Assembly: GCF_028858725.1 (NCBI RefSeq)
Contig: NC_084772.1
Location: 17,833,548-17,897,547 of the forward strand
Length of the DNA stretch: 64,000 bases
Direction of reading: 5' to 3'
Origin: Colius striatus
Lineage: Eukaryota; Chordata; Aves; Coliiformes; Coliidae
The notes under the pieces were generated by a model. That model was not told the origin of the DNA. It did no database searches and saw only the letters and a program-made list of their open reading frames with translations. This document shows positions 1-14,400 of this stretch, piece after piece (position 1 is the first letter of the stretch; each line of letters begins with the position of its first letter). Made by a program: the position numbers and the translations under genes.

Positions 1-3000
1 TCATTATTACACAGGTAGGAAGTACTGAGCAGACTGGCTGGTAAGAGATGGAGAAAATCCCCTAGGTATACCTACATTTTCCGTCTTCCAGCTGGCTTTT
101 GTTGCCCACCTGCCAATTAGTTTAAGAAGGTGGGTCATAGCCAAGCTTCATTCCTTGCTGCTTTCCTGGCCTGCTTAGCCTGATAGCATGACACAGCTAT
201 CTGCTGACTGAAAAGGGTTTGTTTGCCTTTTTGCTCTACTGTCCAATTTTCCATGTGGCAATATGGTGAGCTTACCAGTGCCCTGCCAAGTTGCAATTTT
301 GATGTTATCTCATTTAGAAAAACAAGGAAAACAATTCTTATCTTTATAGGGTGCAATAATTAAATTAAGGCATTTATACCTGGCATGATGGGGTCAGGAT
401 AAAGATAAGTAGGACTCCATTCAGGAGTTACTGGGTTGGACATAATTTCTGTTTCTAGGATGTATATGGTTACCTTCTGGCACAGATGTTGCCTGGATAA
501 GTCCCTGAGGATCTTCTCCTAGGAATTGTCCCTTTGGAAGCATCTAGCATTACCTTTGGGCTTGTATCTTGACTTTCCTCACCTGCCCTACAGTTATTGC
601 CTCAATAACTCCCTCTTTCCCAGCTAGTTGCTATGTTTTATTGTCTTCCACAGAGAACTTGGACTATTGGGAAGGAGAGGATAAGCGTGCCCCGTAAGAA
701 CATTGACTGAGCTAGAGTTATTGATGGCTAAGGTTAGCCTTGAATTCACATCCAATGTTGCAGACTATCTGAAGCATCTGCTGACACCTCATGTGTTCTT
801 GTGATCATGACTAAGTGGCACAATTAAGGTATTGCATTACCTCAATATCTTAATAAGAGAACCGTTCTAAGGATTAAAGGTACCCTCTTTGAGTAAAACA
901 TTAACTGCTAGATACACATGGACTGAACTTCTTCTGGCACACACAGAAAAGTAAAAAAAATTGTTCTTGGCTCTAGATCTCCAGCCATCACAACCCCAGT
1001 GATGTCTCTGCACTGACTCCAGATTCCGTAAGTGTAAGGCTGGACAGATTTCTAAGGCAGTCCAGCTTCCACCTCTTGTTTTATTAAATTTTCATACACA
1101 TTTTTCTTCTGCTTGGTATGAGTTATTTCTGAGCTTACAGGACATGGTAAAATAAAACACTGCGTTGCAAGTTGTTTTCATTATTAATGTCTCTCGTCAG
1201 TAGATATCCAACACCTCACAAATGAGATCAGCAATCCCTGTAATGAGAAGATGGGAGGTTCAGCAGTCTGTTCAGGAAGATGCACACTGCTTTTGTGTTA
1301 AGCACTCTATACTCAGATGCTGCCTGAGTAAAACCAGAAAATAGCTCTTTTTGGTTTCTCTTTTTTCTCCCAAAGACATACAGTAGGCTAAGAGATAGGA
1401 CAATGTGTAGCAGCATTAATTTCTGTCACTGTACATGTACATGTAGCACCATTTCTACACATACACAGTCACAGAAGTGAGTGCCAACCTTCATGTTGTC
1501 ATTCTGCCTACTTGAAAACACATTGCTGAGCTATGTAATATCTTAAAATATGTAAATAGTCTCAGGATATTGAAAGGTGCAGATAAGGTTATAAAAGTCT
1601 TACGGTGAGGAAGTTTATGTGAGTACTGTGGCTGTTTATTTGTTTGAATATCCAGTGTTTAAATGTTTGGGTATTTGAATGGTGGGGCATTAGCATCACT
1701 GGGCAGGCTCAGTCTGGTTGGATTCTAGCATGGGAAGGCTAGCAGTTCTGTTCCTCAGCACTTGTAGAGTTTTAATATTAAGTTCAATTATATTTTTATT
1801 TACACGAACAAATCAGTATTTCTGATGAGATATATTAAAAATATGACTTCATAAAAGGAAGGAATGTTTTTGCTTTTCACAAAAAATAGTGAAATCTCAC
1901 AAAATTCATTAAAAAAAATTAGAATCTTGTCAAGAAAATAAAAATCTCCCCAAAATAGTTACTTTGATCCAGAATGTTTTGATCCAAACAAAACCTGGTC
2001 AGAACAACATATGGAAACTGTTGTCATTTAAATTTGAACAAACTATATCAGTAGTTTGTGTTTCCAATTATACTTGGACAGTGCAAGAGAAACATTCCTC
2101 ATTAATGCTGATGGCTTTTTTTGGCATGTCAATAAAACAGTAATTTAACAAAGCTTAGATGTCTGACACAGCGAGGTAGTAATCAGTAGGATTATTACCT
2201 AAGAGCCACTCTTAAGTCTTATCAGTTTTATTGTTGGAGTCTTGATTTGATAATAATAGAAAGTTGAAAGTTCTTAGCATAGCTTAAAGTCATATTCAGG
2301 TAATTTGACCTTTATTAATGAAGTTTAATTGGAAAATGGCTTTTATAAGAGAAAGGTTGAGATTAAAGCAAATTAAGCACTTAGATTTCAATGTAGAGAT
2401 AAGGAGTTATATTGGTCTCTTTCTGATAAAGCGGTGATTTACTGCTTCTGTAAGTGAACCAAAAGTACAAAGGTAGACACATAGCAATGGCATTATTGTT
2501 GTACCAGAAACTTAAGTAACCAGCTTCTCTGCCTTGGGAAATTTTGTTTTGGTTGACCACAGAAATCACACCCTAAATGTCATTCCCAGCCTTCATGACC
2601 ACAGGGTACATTCAGACCAATGCTGGGCAGAGTAATGCTTTGAATGTCTTCATAGCCCCTTTTTAAGTTTGGGAGAGAAGCTCAAGGCACTCAGAGACTG
2701 GAGGGAAGTGAAAGCTAGAAAAACCCCAAGAGGAAACAGCTTGTAGCCTTCGCCACACTTGTTTAAAGCAGAAGAAAATAGAGTGAAGAAAATCTGCCTG
2801 TGTTGTGGAGCTGGTAACTGCAAAAATGCTGTAATGAGGGATGAAAAGAGAGAGGAAACTGCAGAGAGAAGTGCTAGATGTGGCCAGGGAAAGATTTGTA
2901 TTTGAAGGATTCTGCAACTGGATAGTGGATTTAAATAAGGGCAAGCATCAGGAGAAGCTATTCAAACCGTGGGATTGGATCATTTGTAGTAAGGAATCTA

Positions 3001-5160
3001 TTTTCAGTGTTCCTTACTGGGAAGAGCAAGACAGCATGGTCTCTCTGAGTTTACAATGTTTTGGTAAACATTATATATCGGTTAAAATGTGTCTGGTAAA
3101 CCCAAGATCAAAGACCACTGTTAGTCTCTACAGAGAGGGTTTTATTTCCTTTTTTTTCTCTAGAACATGGAATTCTATAACATTCTCCATTCTCTCCTGT
3201 CAAATATGTTTTTACAAAGGGAGAAGAAACAATGCAAAATAATAAAATTAGAAAAGTCTCCTAATCCACATCTACTTCTGCTGATAATGACACAGTATAA
3301 CTGTAAATCAATGCATTGATATTTCTCAATTTCAATGTAAAAAGGAGAAAATCACACAGTTAGCAAGAAAATTCATCACTGTATACCTTACTGAAGCACT
3401 TACCTGTCATGAGCATGATGAAAACAACAAAAAGGTACTTTACTGGTAAAAGAAGTATTTTCTGCTGACAGGCAGCAAACTTTGCAAGGCCTCCTTATTT
3501 AAAGTGTACAAAATATGGGGCAAAACCTTCAGGCACACACACCTGACATTAGCTATCAAAACGCATTTAGGTTGATTTCAAAAGTTGTTCGTATCTGCAG
3601 CTCCTAGTTCTTCCATTTAAACAACGTTTCAAAAGGTTTGCAGTTATCTGTCTTGGCTGAACCTTAAACTACATGAGCAGTCGTGATGGAGCAGGGCAAA
3701 AGTGGTTTGTATTAATCTTTTTTGTTGCTTGCTCCAAGGAAATCATCTTAGTACTACTATAGATTAGTTCACTCACAGGACAGGTAATTAAAACTGCAGT
3801 ATTAGGAACTGTGGCCATGCAAATAGACGAAAATGTGCTGAAGAGAACATATTAGAGCAAAGCAGAACATCATGGACAGAGAAAATGTCCCCATGGTTTA
3901 TTTGCAGTAGGTTAAATGGCTCTGCTTTTTTGCCAAATGCTGTTTTATGTATACAAGTCAGTCTACATCTCAATATATACACACACTCTCTCTCATACAT
4001 ATGCCTATATACATAGCCATGCATATATAGAGTATGTTTATGTAATATATCTGCATATGTCTATGGATGTGGACTTCAGTGCCCTTCATCTCCTGCAGTC
4101 GCCTCGTTCAATCCTACTGTTTATTCATAGTACTAATTCCAGCAAAACCCATATGCTTTCTTTTTTAATCTGGCTTCTTATTTTGTTATCACCTGCTTCT
4201 GTCAGTGCCTCCCAAGCAGAAGCAAAGGCATGGTGTCCTGATGATTTCCTGAAGTGAAGAGAAGCCATCTAAGAGACAAAAAGTTAGGAAGAGAGGAGCA
4301 ATGTATAACAAGTGTGTCAGAACAGTCTGTAGCACAAAATCCGTATCTTTATAAAAGATCAATCAGCCTTAAGAAGTGACATGAGAACATTTTGGGAACA
4401 ATGGTGATTTAGTGTAAAAAATCGGATTTTAGTGTAACCTCATATGAAATTGCATAATATATAATTGTGCAAAGAACCTTTTTGTCCTTGGTGTTCAATA
4501 GAGCCCATGACTTGCTCTGCAATCACATGCTTTATATTGAAATAATACTTTTCCAGGAGGATTTTAAAATTAACAACATTGTACTCAGTTAAGTACCTTA
4601 TCTAGAAACAAAATTGGAAATTCACAATCCCTGCCCCTTATTTTTCATGATTCCTACCATAGTTTCACAGAGTGGATTCAAGTCACATATGGGAGAATAT
4701 GTTCTGGTGATTATATGTGAAAAGATGTTTAATTCAAAGATGTGCCACTCCGTTCACTCTGGAACAGCTCATCTATAAAGAAATACAGCACATGAATGTT
4801 CGGTGATGATACTTAGCTAATTAACAGAACAGCCCAGTTTAAACTGCATTTAAATGGAAAGAAAAGGATGACACCCTGATCTGAAATGCTTGTCAGTCCC
4901 AAATGGAGCCAAACTCAGAAGAGCAGGTAGGGATTTCTTTTTCTCTCCCTAGCTGCCAAATGGGGCGAGCAACTGTACGCAGTGCCTGAAATTGTCTCTG
5001 AAATGCTGAAAGTCATGTTTCAGAGCCATTTTACCCAACTCCCAGGTGTGCCTGGCTGCTTCAGATAGGTTCATCTGGAGCAAACAGCCCTTCAAATCAG
5101 TGAAAGAATTTTAATGAGAATGTGCAAGAATTATAGCGTATGTGCTAGAGATTAAAGATC
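1..5160. other. Upstream flank of BCO1, no gene recognised
   Basis: AT-rich non-coding sequence. The reading frames here are short and none resembles a protein family I know; the longest (+ strand, 2841-3242) has no splice partners or recognisable motif. A short AC/TC dinucleotide run lies at 3973-3994. In human the neighbour on this side is PKD1L2, transcribed away from BCO1, but I see no exon of it here. Enhancers of BCO1 could lie in this stretch; nothing in the sequence proves one. Confidence 0.6.
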
Positions 5161-5163
5161 AGC

Positions 5164-5171
5164 TATAATAA
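5164..5171 (+). promoter_or_regulatory. Possible TATA-like element of BCO1
   Basis: A TATAATAA string sits about 170 bases before the BCO1 start codon. If used, transcription would begin near 5195 and leave a 5' leader of roughly 145 bases. AT-rich DNA gives such strings by chance and there is no CpG island here, so this is a weak positional guess. Confidence 0.2.
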
Positions 5172-5339
5172 ATTGTCAATCTATAAGCCACCAGGCACCA
5201 GCTCACATTGCACTTTGGCCTTGTCTTTATACGTAACAGGAAAGAGCTGTTCTGAGCCCAGACAGGAGGGGATCACTGCGGCTGCAGGAGAGGATCACTG
5301 CGGCTGGGACAGGACTGGGAAGTGTTTGTTGCATGAGAG

Positions 5340-5403
5340 ATGGATGCCCTATTTAGTAGAAATAAAGAAGAACATCCAGAGCCCATAAAAGCTGAGGTGC
5401 AAG
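5340..5403 (+). CDS. BCO1: BCO1 coding exon 1
   Basis: Encodes the first 21 residues, [20 protein letters not shown] then Q, plus the first base of a Gly codon (phase 1), followed by a GTAAGT donor. This ATG has G at -3 and G at +4, a good context. ATGs at 5333 and 5344 are in other frames and reach stops quickly, so 5340 is the start. The exon is too short to stand out by itself; it is identified by match to the conserved BCO1 N-terminus. Confidence 0.95.
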
Positions 5404-8400
5404 GTAAGTAAAAGAAAATCTGTTCTAATTCGTGTGGTTACTGTGGTGTTTTCAACTATGTAAACACTTGTTCACCCAAAACAACAGTGAAAGGGGAAAC
5501 TGAGAGAGAAGCATAGTGAATTCTGTTTACAGGGCTGATCTCAGATAATATTTCAGCTCCAGCTGTGGGATTTTTCTCACTTTATGGTCATTTCTGTGTA
5601 CTTTTCCAAAAAGTCTGTTTGAACAGGATTTCCTGAGGTTGGTGGTGAGAGATAAAGTCTCGGGTTTAATCTGGTGATATCCCCTCCCCCATGGCTCTGC
5701 TCAAACTTTCAGTTTCGTCTCCCGTAACCCTTCCCTATCCTCCCTCCCTCTGCTCACACTCTTCCTTGCCTCCTGGAGAGAGACAGTAAAACGGGGACTC
5801 TTCAGCAAGAGCATTTTGAAATAGCCAAGCCTCAGTAGTGGATGCCACAGTGTACCATTAAAAGAAGGGTTCAGAAATTAATACAGTAAAAACTGCAGAA
5901 CGTCCTTCAGAGAGAGAGTTTAAAATGACTCTCGGGCTGAACACTTGATTAATCCCTTGTGGTTTTTTTACTTTACAAGAAGGGGGGATTTTTTTGCTAC
6001 AGCTGTGGGAGAGGTTTGTTGCTGAGAAGCTCTGTTTAGTGAATAGATACTGCGCTTTCTGTAATATGTAGTAGCTCAAAAAATCACAGGCATCTAATAC
6101 CAGTTCTAAGGTCACTTCCCAAGTAGGAGACTTTGAAAGACCACAATTAAAACTTGCATAACTTTGTTGCTGTTCTTCAGTTTGGTGGCTGAATTGGAAT
6201 AGACTTTGTTTCAAATCAAAGTGCTTTGTTATAATTTGAGGTGGTTTTATGCCTTTCATATTTTTTTTCCTTGATAAAAACCCTTACTATTGAAACATTT
6301 GAAGTTGTTTCCAAACCATTTATCAGAGCTCATCTATATTATGGAGTGGTTTATTTGAAAAAGATTGCGTATTTCAGTAAATAAATCATTTCTTCATTGA
6401 TAGTGATGATTCAGTATTTCCCAATTATGAAAACTAAAAAGAACTTTGACCTCTTTAAATAGTTTGCTAGCCTGGTAGTGTTTTGGCTCCTTGTTGTTCA
6501 ATATGCACGCTCTAAATATGACTCATTACTCCTAATGTCAGCCATAATTTAACCCATGCTCTCCTAATCACTGCACAGTTGTGATTGTTGCTATCATTGT
6601 CACTAAACTTCCAAATAGTTGGTGATTTTACTGTGTCACTTTTGTGTCCTCCCATAGCACAGAAAAGTATCATCATTTCCACTTCAGATAAAAGTCCAGA
6701 GCAAAAAAGATTCAAGGTCCAGATTTTTAAAGCCATTTAAGCTCTTTAGAATGTTGATTGTATGATTCAGAGAAATTCTTAATCCCAACTGAGATAAATT
6801 TCATCTGAAATTCATCTGAAAACCTACATGACCCCTTGTGCCACACTTTTTATGCTGGAACTATGCCAGAAATTAAACTGAATTACACCAGAAGTTTCAG
6901 AAACTGCATCGAGTCCATGGTGCCTTAAACAGAAGGTCACTTTTTTTCCCTGTTTTTCTCTTCCACCAAGATAATTTTCTTACTCTGTCCTTGAATTTCT
7001 TAAGCATCACTATTCTGATACAGAGAAGTAATCTCTAAGCAAAATGTTTAGCCTTAACAGCTGCAAGATGTTCACTGAATAGCAGTTCTTTAACAATGGG
7101 CCTCAAAGCAGAAAATGGTTTTACTGGATCAAAATTCCCCAAGACCTCATCAGAAGCAGAGTATTATATTCAGCAGCAGAAGTATTTTCATTGTGAGGAA
7201 AAAGGGACTTGTTATAACAAGAGCACATGCCCAACTCAGTGTTAGCAAAAGGCTTGTTAGGGCATGACCAGCAGCTTATTCTCACTGCACAGATTTGCAG
7301 TCGTAAATGGTACTGATGGGAGGATGGGAGCACAAAACTCTACACTCACTGCACTGCAGGTGCCCATAGAACTGGAGAAATAGCAGACCCTACAGTCTTG
7401 TACTGCCAACTAACAGAAAACTGTAGAAAGGAAAGTAGCCAGAACAGAAACACTTGTATTTTAGGCATAGAAGAAGCCTAAACTTTTCCAGAAATTAATG
7501 TTCAGCTGTCAGACAAACAAAAATTATGTGTTGATTTTGAATATATACTTTGTAAGGTCATAATCCTGTTCTCTTTGAGGGATTTTTTCTGCTATCTTGT
7601 GATTTCCTCACTGTCTTCTCAACAGCTATTTTCTCTTTGAAGGTGTCCAAAGTCCCTTTAGGATCTCAGAAGATCTTAAAACAATGATTGCCTTTCTACA
7701 ACTGTGTCATCTTTGACAAAAGTTAATATTCCCATGAGAAGACATTTCTAGCTGTCGTAAAGGCACCACAAATAAGAAATGTGTCAACATATTCAACACA
7801 AGCTCACAAACTAAATGATAAGCTGAATTAAAAGTTCTGAACAGCTTTTTATGCAGAGACAATGCTGAGTGAAGCAATTGTGTGGAAAAGTAATGTGTGA
7901 TCTTAAATATTCCCTCAGGAGTCATACACACAAAAAAGCAAGGGAAGCCTTTAATTTAATATCTGATATGTTCAGCTCTTTGACCCTAATGACATTTTTA
8001 ATTGTTGTTATTCTGTGTCCACTGGCAGGTAATGTATTTCTTGCAGGGATTCAATGAGGAACATTACATATTCAAATATTTATATCTTTTCAGTATAATA
8101 TTCCTACCTTTTATCTGTGTTCAAAACACAAACATTCTGACTAGTGGCACAGAAGTACTCCAAAAGTGACACTACATTATGGTGTGTAATTTAATTAGTG
8201 AATTTTTTACTGGAATTCATTTAGCCTGAAGTTTAAATTGATGCACTGAAGGCCAATGCAAGTCATGTCACCTATAAAATAGACTTATTTTTCAGAGAAG
8301 CTTTAGCTTTTCCTGGCACGAGTAAAAGGGTTTAAATGAATCACTTTAAAATCTGAGTGCAGGAAAGAACGGTCCAACTTTTATTTAATTCCTGATATTT

Positions 8401-11400
8401 AGCAAATCACATTCCAGCAATCTAATCTTCTTCTAGCAATCTCATATAGCAATAATCATAAAGAATATTATTAGTGCCACATTTCTGAGCAGGTCATATT
8501 TTCTTTAACAAAAACTCCAACATAATTGTATGCTATTACAGATCTTGACTTACACCCCTAGTCTGCCTGCCTAGAAGCCTATGCCCTAAAGAAAACTGTC
8601 CTCTAGCATGCCCCTCACCTGAATGAATGGATACTGGTATCTCCTTTTTGTTTATAGGTCAGTTGCCCACTTGGCTGCAAGGGATACTTCTCAGAAATGG
8701 CCCTGGGATGCACACAGTAGGGGACACTCAGTATAACCACTGGTTTGATGGCTTGGCTCTGCTACATAGCTTTACATTTAAAAATGGTAAGTTGTTGCAC
8801 ATCCAATTAAAAAATATTCAAGGACCCAAATCTTGATGCCTTCCATTGCTAATTCTGTTTTGAGTTTGATTAGTGTTCAGATGTTGCAGGTTTCATCTGC
8901 AGAGTGGCACGTGTGGTGAGGCAGTAACGGCTTTGGGGAAGGTCTCTCCAAACACACCCTCACACCTCACTGCACAGCAGCAGCACCAGTAGCTCTGCAG
9001 GGCTGCCATCAGAGCGATGATGTTGTCTTTTTTTCTGGAATGCCATGTTCAATATTGTTGGCACTTCAGGGTGGCCTGCAACCAGCTCTGAGCAGCCTTT
9101 GCTGTCCACCCAGAGCAAGAAGACCTCGACTTGTTTCAAACTGGATCAACCAGAAGTATCGTAATATCCAGAGGGTTTTCTGTTGTGGATGAACAACCTA
9201 GTTTCTAGGAAGACTACCATTCCTCTTTTGGGATTTAGCTGCAGTTATAAGAGCTGCCAGGAGAGAAACTGGGCCACTGTGTCACTTCACATATCAAACC
9301 TCACTTATGCATACCTGACACCCCTGCAAGCAATCCAGCTACTGGCATCCTTATGGAGGGAAAACAGGCAGCACCTCTATCCAAAACACTTTGGTTTTCA
9401 TATTCAGTTAAAGAATTTCTTATCAGTTCAGCTGTTTTACAGTGTGAGGCAGGATGTTTTACACATAGACTCTTGCTGCAAAAAGTATGTATCTGTAAAA
9501 GAACTGGAGTTTACTCCTGTCATCCTTCATTCCTAGCCTTTACTTTTTAGTTTCTGTGATTGGATGTATTTAATGCAACTGCAGGATCTCCTTGCCTGTC
9601 CAGTTCTACATCCCTAAGAAAATAACCTATAAAGAAATTACCAGTGTTTTTTAAATTATCAAAATATTTTACTTATCTAAAGCAAACAGAGCTCAGTTAG
9701 TTCAAGTATAGTGATCCTGACAGCCACCATTTAGATATTTGTAAATACTAATGAGATCCCCCCTCAGTCTCCTCTTCTCTAGACTAAACAGCCCCAGTTC
9801 CTGCAGCCTTTCCTCATAAGGGAGATGTTCCATACCCCTGATCATCTTGGTAGCCCTGTGCTGGACTCTCTCCAGCACTTCCTTGTCCCTCTTGAGCTGG
9901 GGAGCCCAAAACTGGACACAGGACTCCAGATGAGGCCTCATCAGGGCAGAGTAGAGGGAGAGCAGAACCTCCTTTGACCTACTGCCCACACTCTTCTTGA
10001 TGCCCCCAGGATGCCACTGGCCTTCTTGGCCATGAGTGCACATTGCTGGCTCATGGTTAGTTTATTATCAACCAGCACTCCCAGGTCTCTCTCTGCAGAG
10101 CTGCTCTTCAGCAGGTCAGCCCCAGCCTGTCCTGGTGCATGGAGTTGTTCCTCCCCAGGTGCAGGACTCTGTACTTGTCCTTGTTGAACCTCCTGAGATT
10201 CCTCTCTGCCCAAGTCTCAAGCCAGTCAAGATCTCCAGTCTCAGCAGCCCCAAGAACAATCCTGAGTACATCAGAGAGCAGAAAAATGGAAATTTAGGGC
10301 CATTGTCTGTTTCTTTTCAAACTTTTCTTAGCTAAAGAACATCTGCTTGAGAAACTCTTTCTCTGACATTGCCAATGCTAATTTTCTCAAGAACTCATTA
10401 TGAAACGTGACTGAGACCTGGTTTGGCCTTTGTCAGGTGAAGTGTACTACAGAAGTAAGTATCTCCGAAGTGATACCTACAACTGCAATGTTGAAGCAAA
10501 CCGAATCGTGGTGTCTGAGTTTGGAACTATGGCTTATCCAGATCCATGCAAAAACATATTTGCCAAGTAAGCAATGTTTTTTTCCAATAAGATTGTTTTT
10601 TCTATCCTCTCATCAGCACAGATTATTTCTGTTTACCCTTGACACATATTTACAAATACAAATTTACAACTTCTAAATACTGAAAAGGCCACAAGAGATA
10701 TCCAGCACTGTGCTCTCCAGGGGTTAGGCACATATTTGAAATTCACTTTATCACCAGTATTGGCTGTTTTATTCACTATTGCAAGTAGATATTGTTGTAC
10801 TTTTGAAAAAAAGAATGAGTGTTTTCTTTTTCAAGTGTTTCACAGAAGTTTATTAAGACAATCCTCCATAAGTTGAGATGCAGCAAGGAAGGAAAAGGTG
10901 AGGAAATGGGGAAGGAATGAATGCAAAGTTTATTCAACAAAAAGACAAAAAGCATCAATCAACTTTTAAAAAATCAGAAAAACCTCTGGATTAAATTCAC
11001 TTTTACAAAAAAAAAAAGAGAAAGTGATGAAAATTTTCTGTTGTTTCCTGAGTCCCATGCAGTGCTTTGGAAAACTGCACCCAGAGGCCTGAGCTGGTCT
11101 GTTGAAAGCCAGAACCACTTGGGATCACTGCAATAGCTGCTTTCACACTGTTAGAAAGGAAGATAGGCTGTATATGAGAGGCAAGATGGAAGCCATTATG
11201 TTATCATCTGCCCTGTAAAATTGGCTGTGGGTATTTTCTGACAAATGCAAATAGCTTACTCATCTCTTCTTCCTGTCTGAACTACCTCTAATGACCTGGA
11301 ATTAGATACATGATAAGACCACGTGCATGTAAAGTTATTGCAAAATAGTTGGTATTTTGTAAGCTGTTACCCTGAGACAAGATGCTTTTCTCCCCTCATC

Positions 11401-14400
11401 CAGCATGTGGCTTTGATGTTTGAAAGGGAGATAAGCAAATTTGTGTTGGCTTCAAGTGACTATGACAAACCTCTACACTAATGGGGAAAACTGTAAAGCC
11501 CACATGTGAAGTTAGAACTTCTCTAAAATCAGAATTGTGATATGGCATGACACCAGGTACAAAAAATTCCATCAGGGAGGATATGAATCTTTTATGAAAC
11601 CATAGCCTGAAAAACCTACCAGCCTTTAGATAGAAACTGTTAGGCCAAATTCTCACAGGGTATACACAGGAGAGTGTGTAATTGGCCCACCCTGATAAAC
11701 CAGTGACAGCAGGACTGGACCTGGATGCCAATTCATGTATGGAAAGCCAGTTGCCTGTGTGGCCTTAACCCTTGCCTGGACCAAGGATGTTGAAGAAGTC
11801 CATCTCCTCCACACCGCCTGCACTGCTGGGGGGCTTCTGTTTGGCAGGGGGAAAAAGCCAGCACGGCTTCTGCAGCTCTAATGAACTGATATGAAATTTC
11901 CTTTGGTACAGGGCATTCACTTATTTGTCTCACACCATTCCTGAGTTCACAGACAACTGCCTGATCAACATTATGAAAACTGGGGATGATTTTTATGCTA
12001 CCAGTGAGACCAACTTCATCAGGAAAATTAATCCACAGACTCTGGAGACATTAGAGAAGGTATAGATTGTCATTCTGTCTCCTCATTTGCTAAGGAATGA
12101 AGTTTCAGGCTGACTCATAAAGATCCTTTAACATGTGCAAGACACAAAACTGGAAAGATACTTTTCTTCTTCCTCCTTACTTTTGAAATCAAGGTAGAGT
12201 GAATTAGAGAAGGTATCTGCTCTTTTAAGAACTCAGGGAGTTCAAAATTAAATCCCAGGCAGTGTGGGACAAACTGAGCTTTGAGCAATTTTACTTGTAC
12301 GTAATCTAGCAAGACTGCAGGAATAATACCACATATCATGCTTAAGAAATGATTGGTTTGGATTCTTTTCATTATTATGCATTGGTAGTTATCAAACGAT
12401 TTACGTAATTAACAATTTAGTAGGTCAGTTATATGAGTACTTTTCTACCTTATGCAAGGTATTACTTAAGTATTGAAATCTTGACATATTGAAATACCCA
12501 ATGAGATTTTTTTCTAGCATGCAGTACAGTTTGAGTGCAATTTCCAAGCTTTAAATCCAAGAGAGATTTTTTGCTATAGAAGATTGCTAGACTCAGAGCC
12601 CTGTTAAATAAACTGCTTTCAGGATCAAATGGCTATTTGCAGAGTAACTTCTTTAGCTAATCCACCCAGTGTTACATGCCTATGAGAGAGGTGAATGTAA
12701 TTCAGGTTCTGTAACTTGTTTTAGCCTTGAATTAGGAAATAATTTAAGTACCTACAGATTGGCTTAACTAATTTGTCTTAACTGTTTAAACATCAAGGTT
12801 TTTTGAAATGGAGTTGCCAGTAAAAGGCTGCCTGTGCTAAAAAGCTGGTGGATCTGTGGTGTTAGCTGAGGTCAGTTTTAATTCCCTTACCCATCTCTAA
12901 AATCTCCTATTGTATCATTTTCCAGGTTGACTACACCAAATATGTAGCTGTAAATTTGGCAACTTCTCACCCGCACTATGACAGTGCTGGAAATACTCTC
13001 AACATGGGTACTTCAATAGTTGATAAAGGGAAGACAAAATACATTCTATTTAAGATTCCTTCCTCTGTGCCAGGTAAGATATGTCTTCTTTCAGTATTTT
13101 CTAGGAACTTGTTAGCAATTTCCTTCCTTCTGAGGTTAAGGGATGGTGATACAGATTTTCTAGAAACAGAAGGCATTTGTTTTTCAATTGTAACTTATTA
13201 TGAACAATATGAACTGCTTTGCCTGACTGCCCATGTGCCATTCATCCTGAATACTGGGTAAACAGTGTATTTCAGTATGAAGGACCTTGATTTTAGAAGA
13301 GTTTGCTTATCAAACTATTAAAATTCCACTTTGAATATTAATAGAATGAACTAACTCTTTTAGACGAACTTAAATTCTCTGTATGGTGATGTATAGAAGT
13401 GCATATAATTGGAAGTGGTATATTCATAAATGAAAATGCTCACACTGTGATGATTATAGGGAAGCATAATACCAAATAATACCTGATCTACAGTTAATTC
13501 CTCTCTAACCATGCCTTGCTGAAATACTGTCCTTTGTTCACAGAGCAAATCACTTGCTTTTTTTCCTTCATGACAACATTCTTACTTGTGGTGTTGTTTA
13601 AAATCAGTTGCTAATGATGTCTGTCCTCTTGGTTGAACAATCAAGAGGCCTTACACAGCTGAAAGATAAGTCTGAAATTTCTAGCTGGGGCTCAAACAAA
13701 ATTAATATAGATCAGGCAGGAACATCTTTGAAGCTGAAAAAACATGGGGGCATTTGAACCCCCTTGTAAAGCTGTCTATTTAATTGAACAACTTCCGAAG
13801 ACAGTAACCAGTGAAATCAAATATTGAGACAAGAGGGCTCTGTCTAAATGGATTCAGCATTGTGATCTTACTGCATTGCTTCACTCAGATGCAAAGTTCT
13901 ATATTAAAGAGAATCCTAATCTTTCCTACTTCATGTGTAGGACAAATCCAAGCACTAGGCTGGATTGGAATTTATTATATCTTTTTTTTCCCCTAATCAT
14001 TTGTATTCAGAAACAGAAAAGAAGAAATCTTGTTTTAAACATATGGAAGTGATGTGCTCCATCCCATCTCGCTCTCTGCTGCACCCAAGCTACTACCATA
14101 GCTTTGGAATCTCAGAAAATTACATTATCTTCGTAGAGCAGCCATTCAAACTGGATATTGTCAAACTGGCAACTGCTTACATCCGAGGTGTCAACTGGGC
14201 TTCCTGCCTTTCCTATCATAAGGATGAGAAGGTATTTTTCCTAATGCTGTGCAATAGAGCCAGCCAGGCCAGTGACCTCCTTCACGCTGTTCTGTTTTTC
14301 ATCTGGTTCATCCATTTCAGTGATCACTCATTTGTTTTGGAAGTTGTATTTTATTTTTTTAATATTATCTGCCACCTCCAGCAATTTCACAAATAAATAT

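Noticed and set aside
2841-3242. 133-codon + frame upstream of BCO1
   Set aside because: No recognisable motif, no splice partners, AT-rich context, and a minus-strand frame overlaps it. Most likely chance.
5858-6259. 133-codon minus frame in BCO1 intron 1
   Set aside because: Low-complexity composition without homology to anything I know; intronic and antisense.
8627-8657. An upstream ATG at 8627 as an alternative BCO1 start
   Set aside because: It is intron sequence before the acceptor at 8656-8657. A matching N-terminal exon with a good donor exists at 5340-5403 and gives the expected 526 residues.
9941-10213. Minus-strand coding frames at the CR1 copies as host genes
   Set aside because: The residues are CR1 ORF2 remnants with breaks, not a host gene.
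13965-14396. 143-codon + frame as one exon
   Set aside because: Only 14011-14231 is coding; the frame simply reads on from the intron before and into the intron after BCO1 exon 6.
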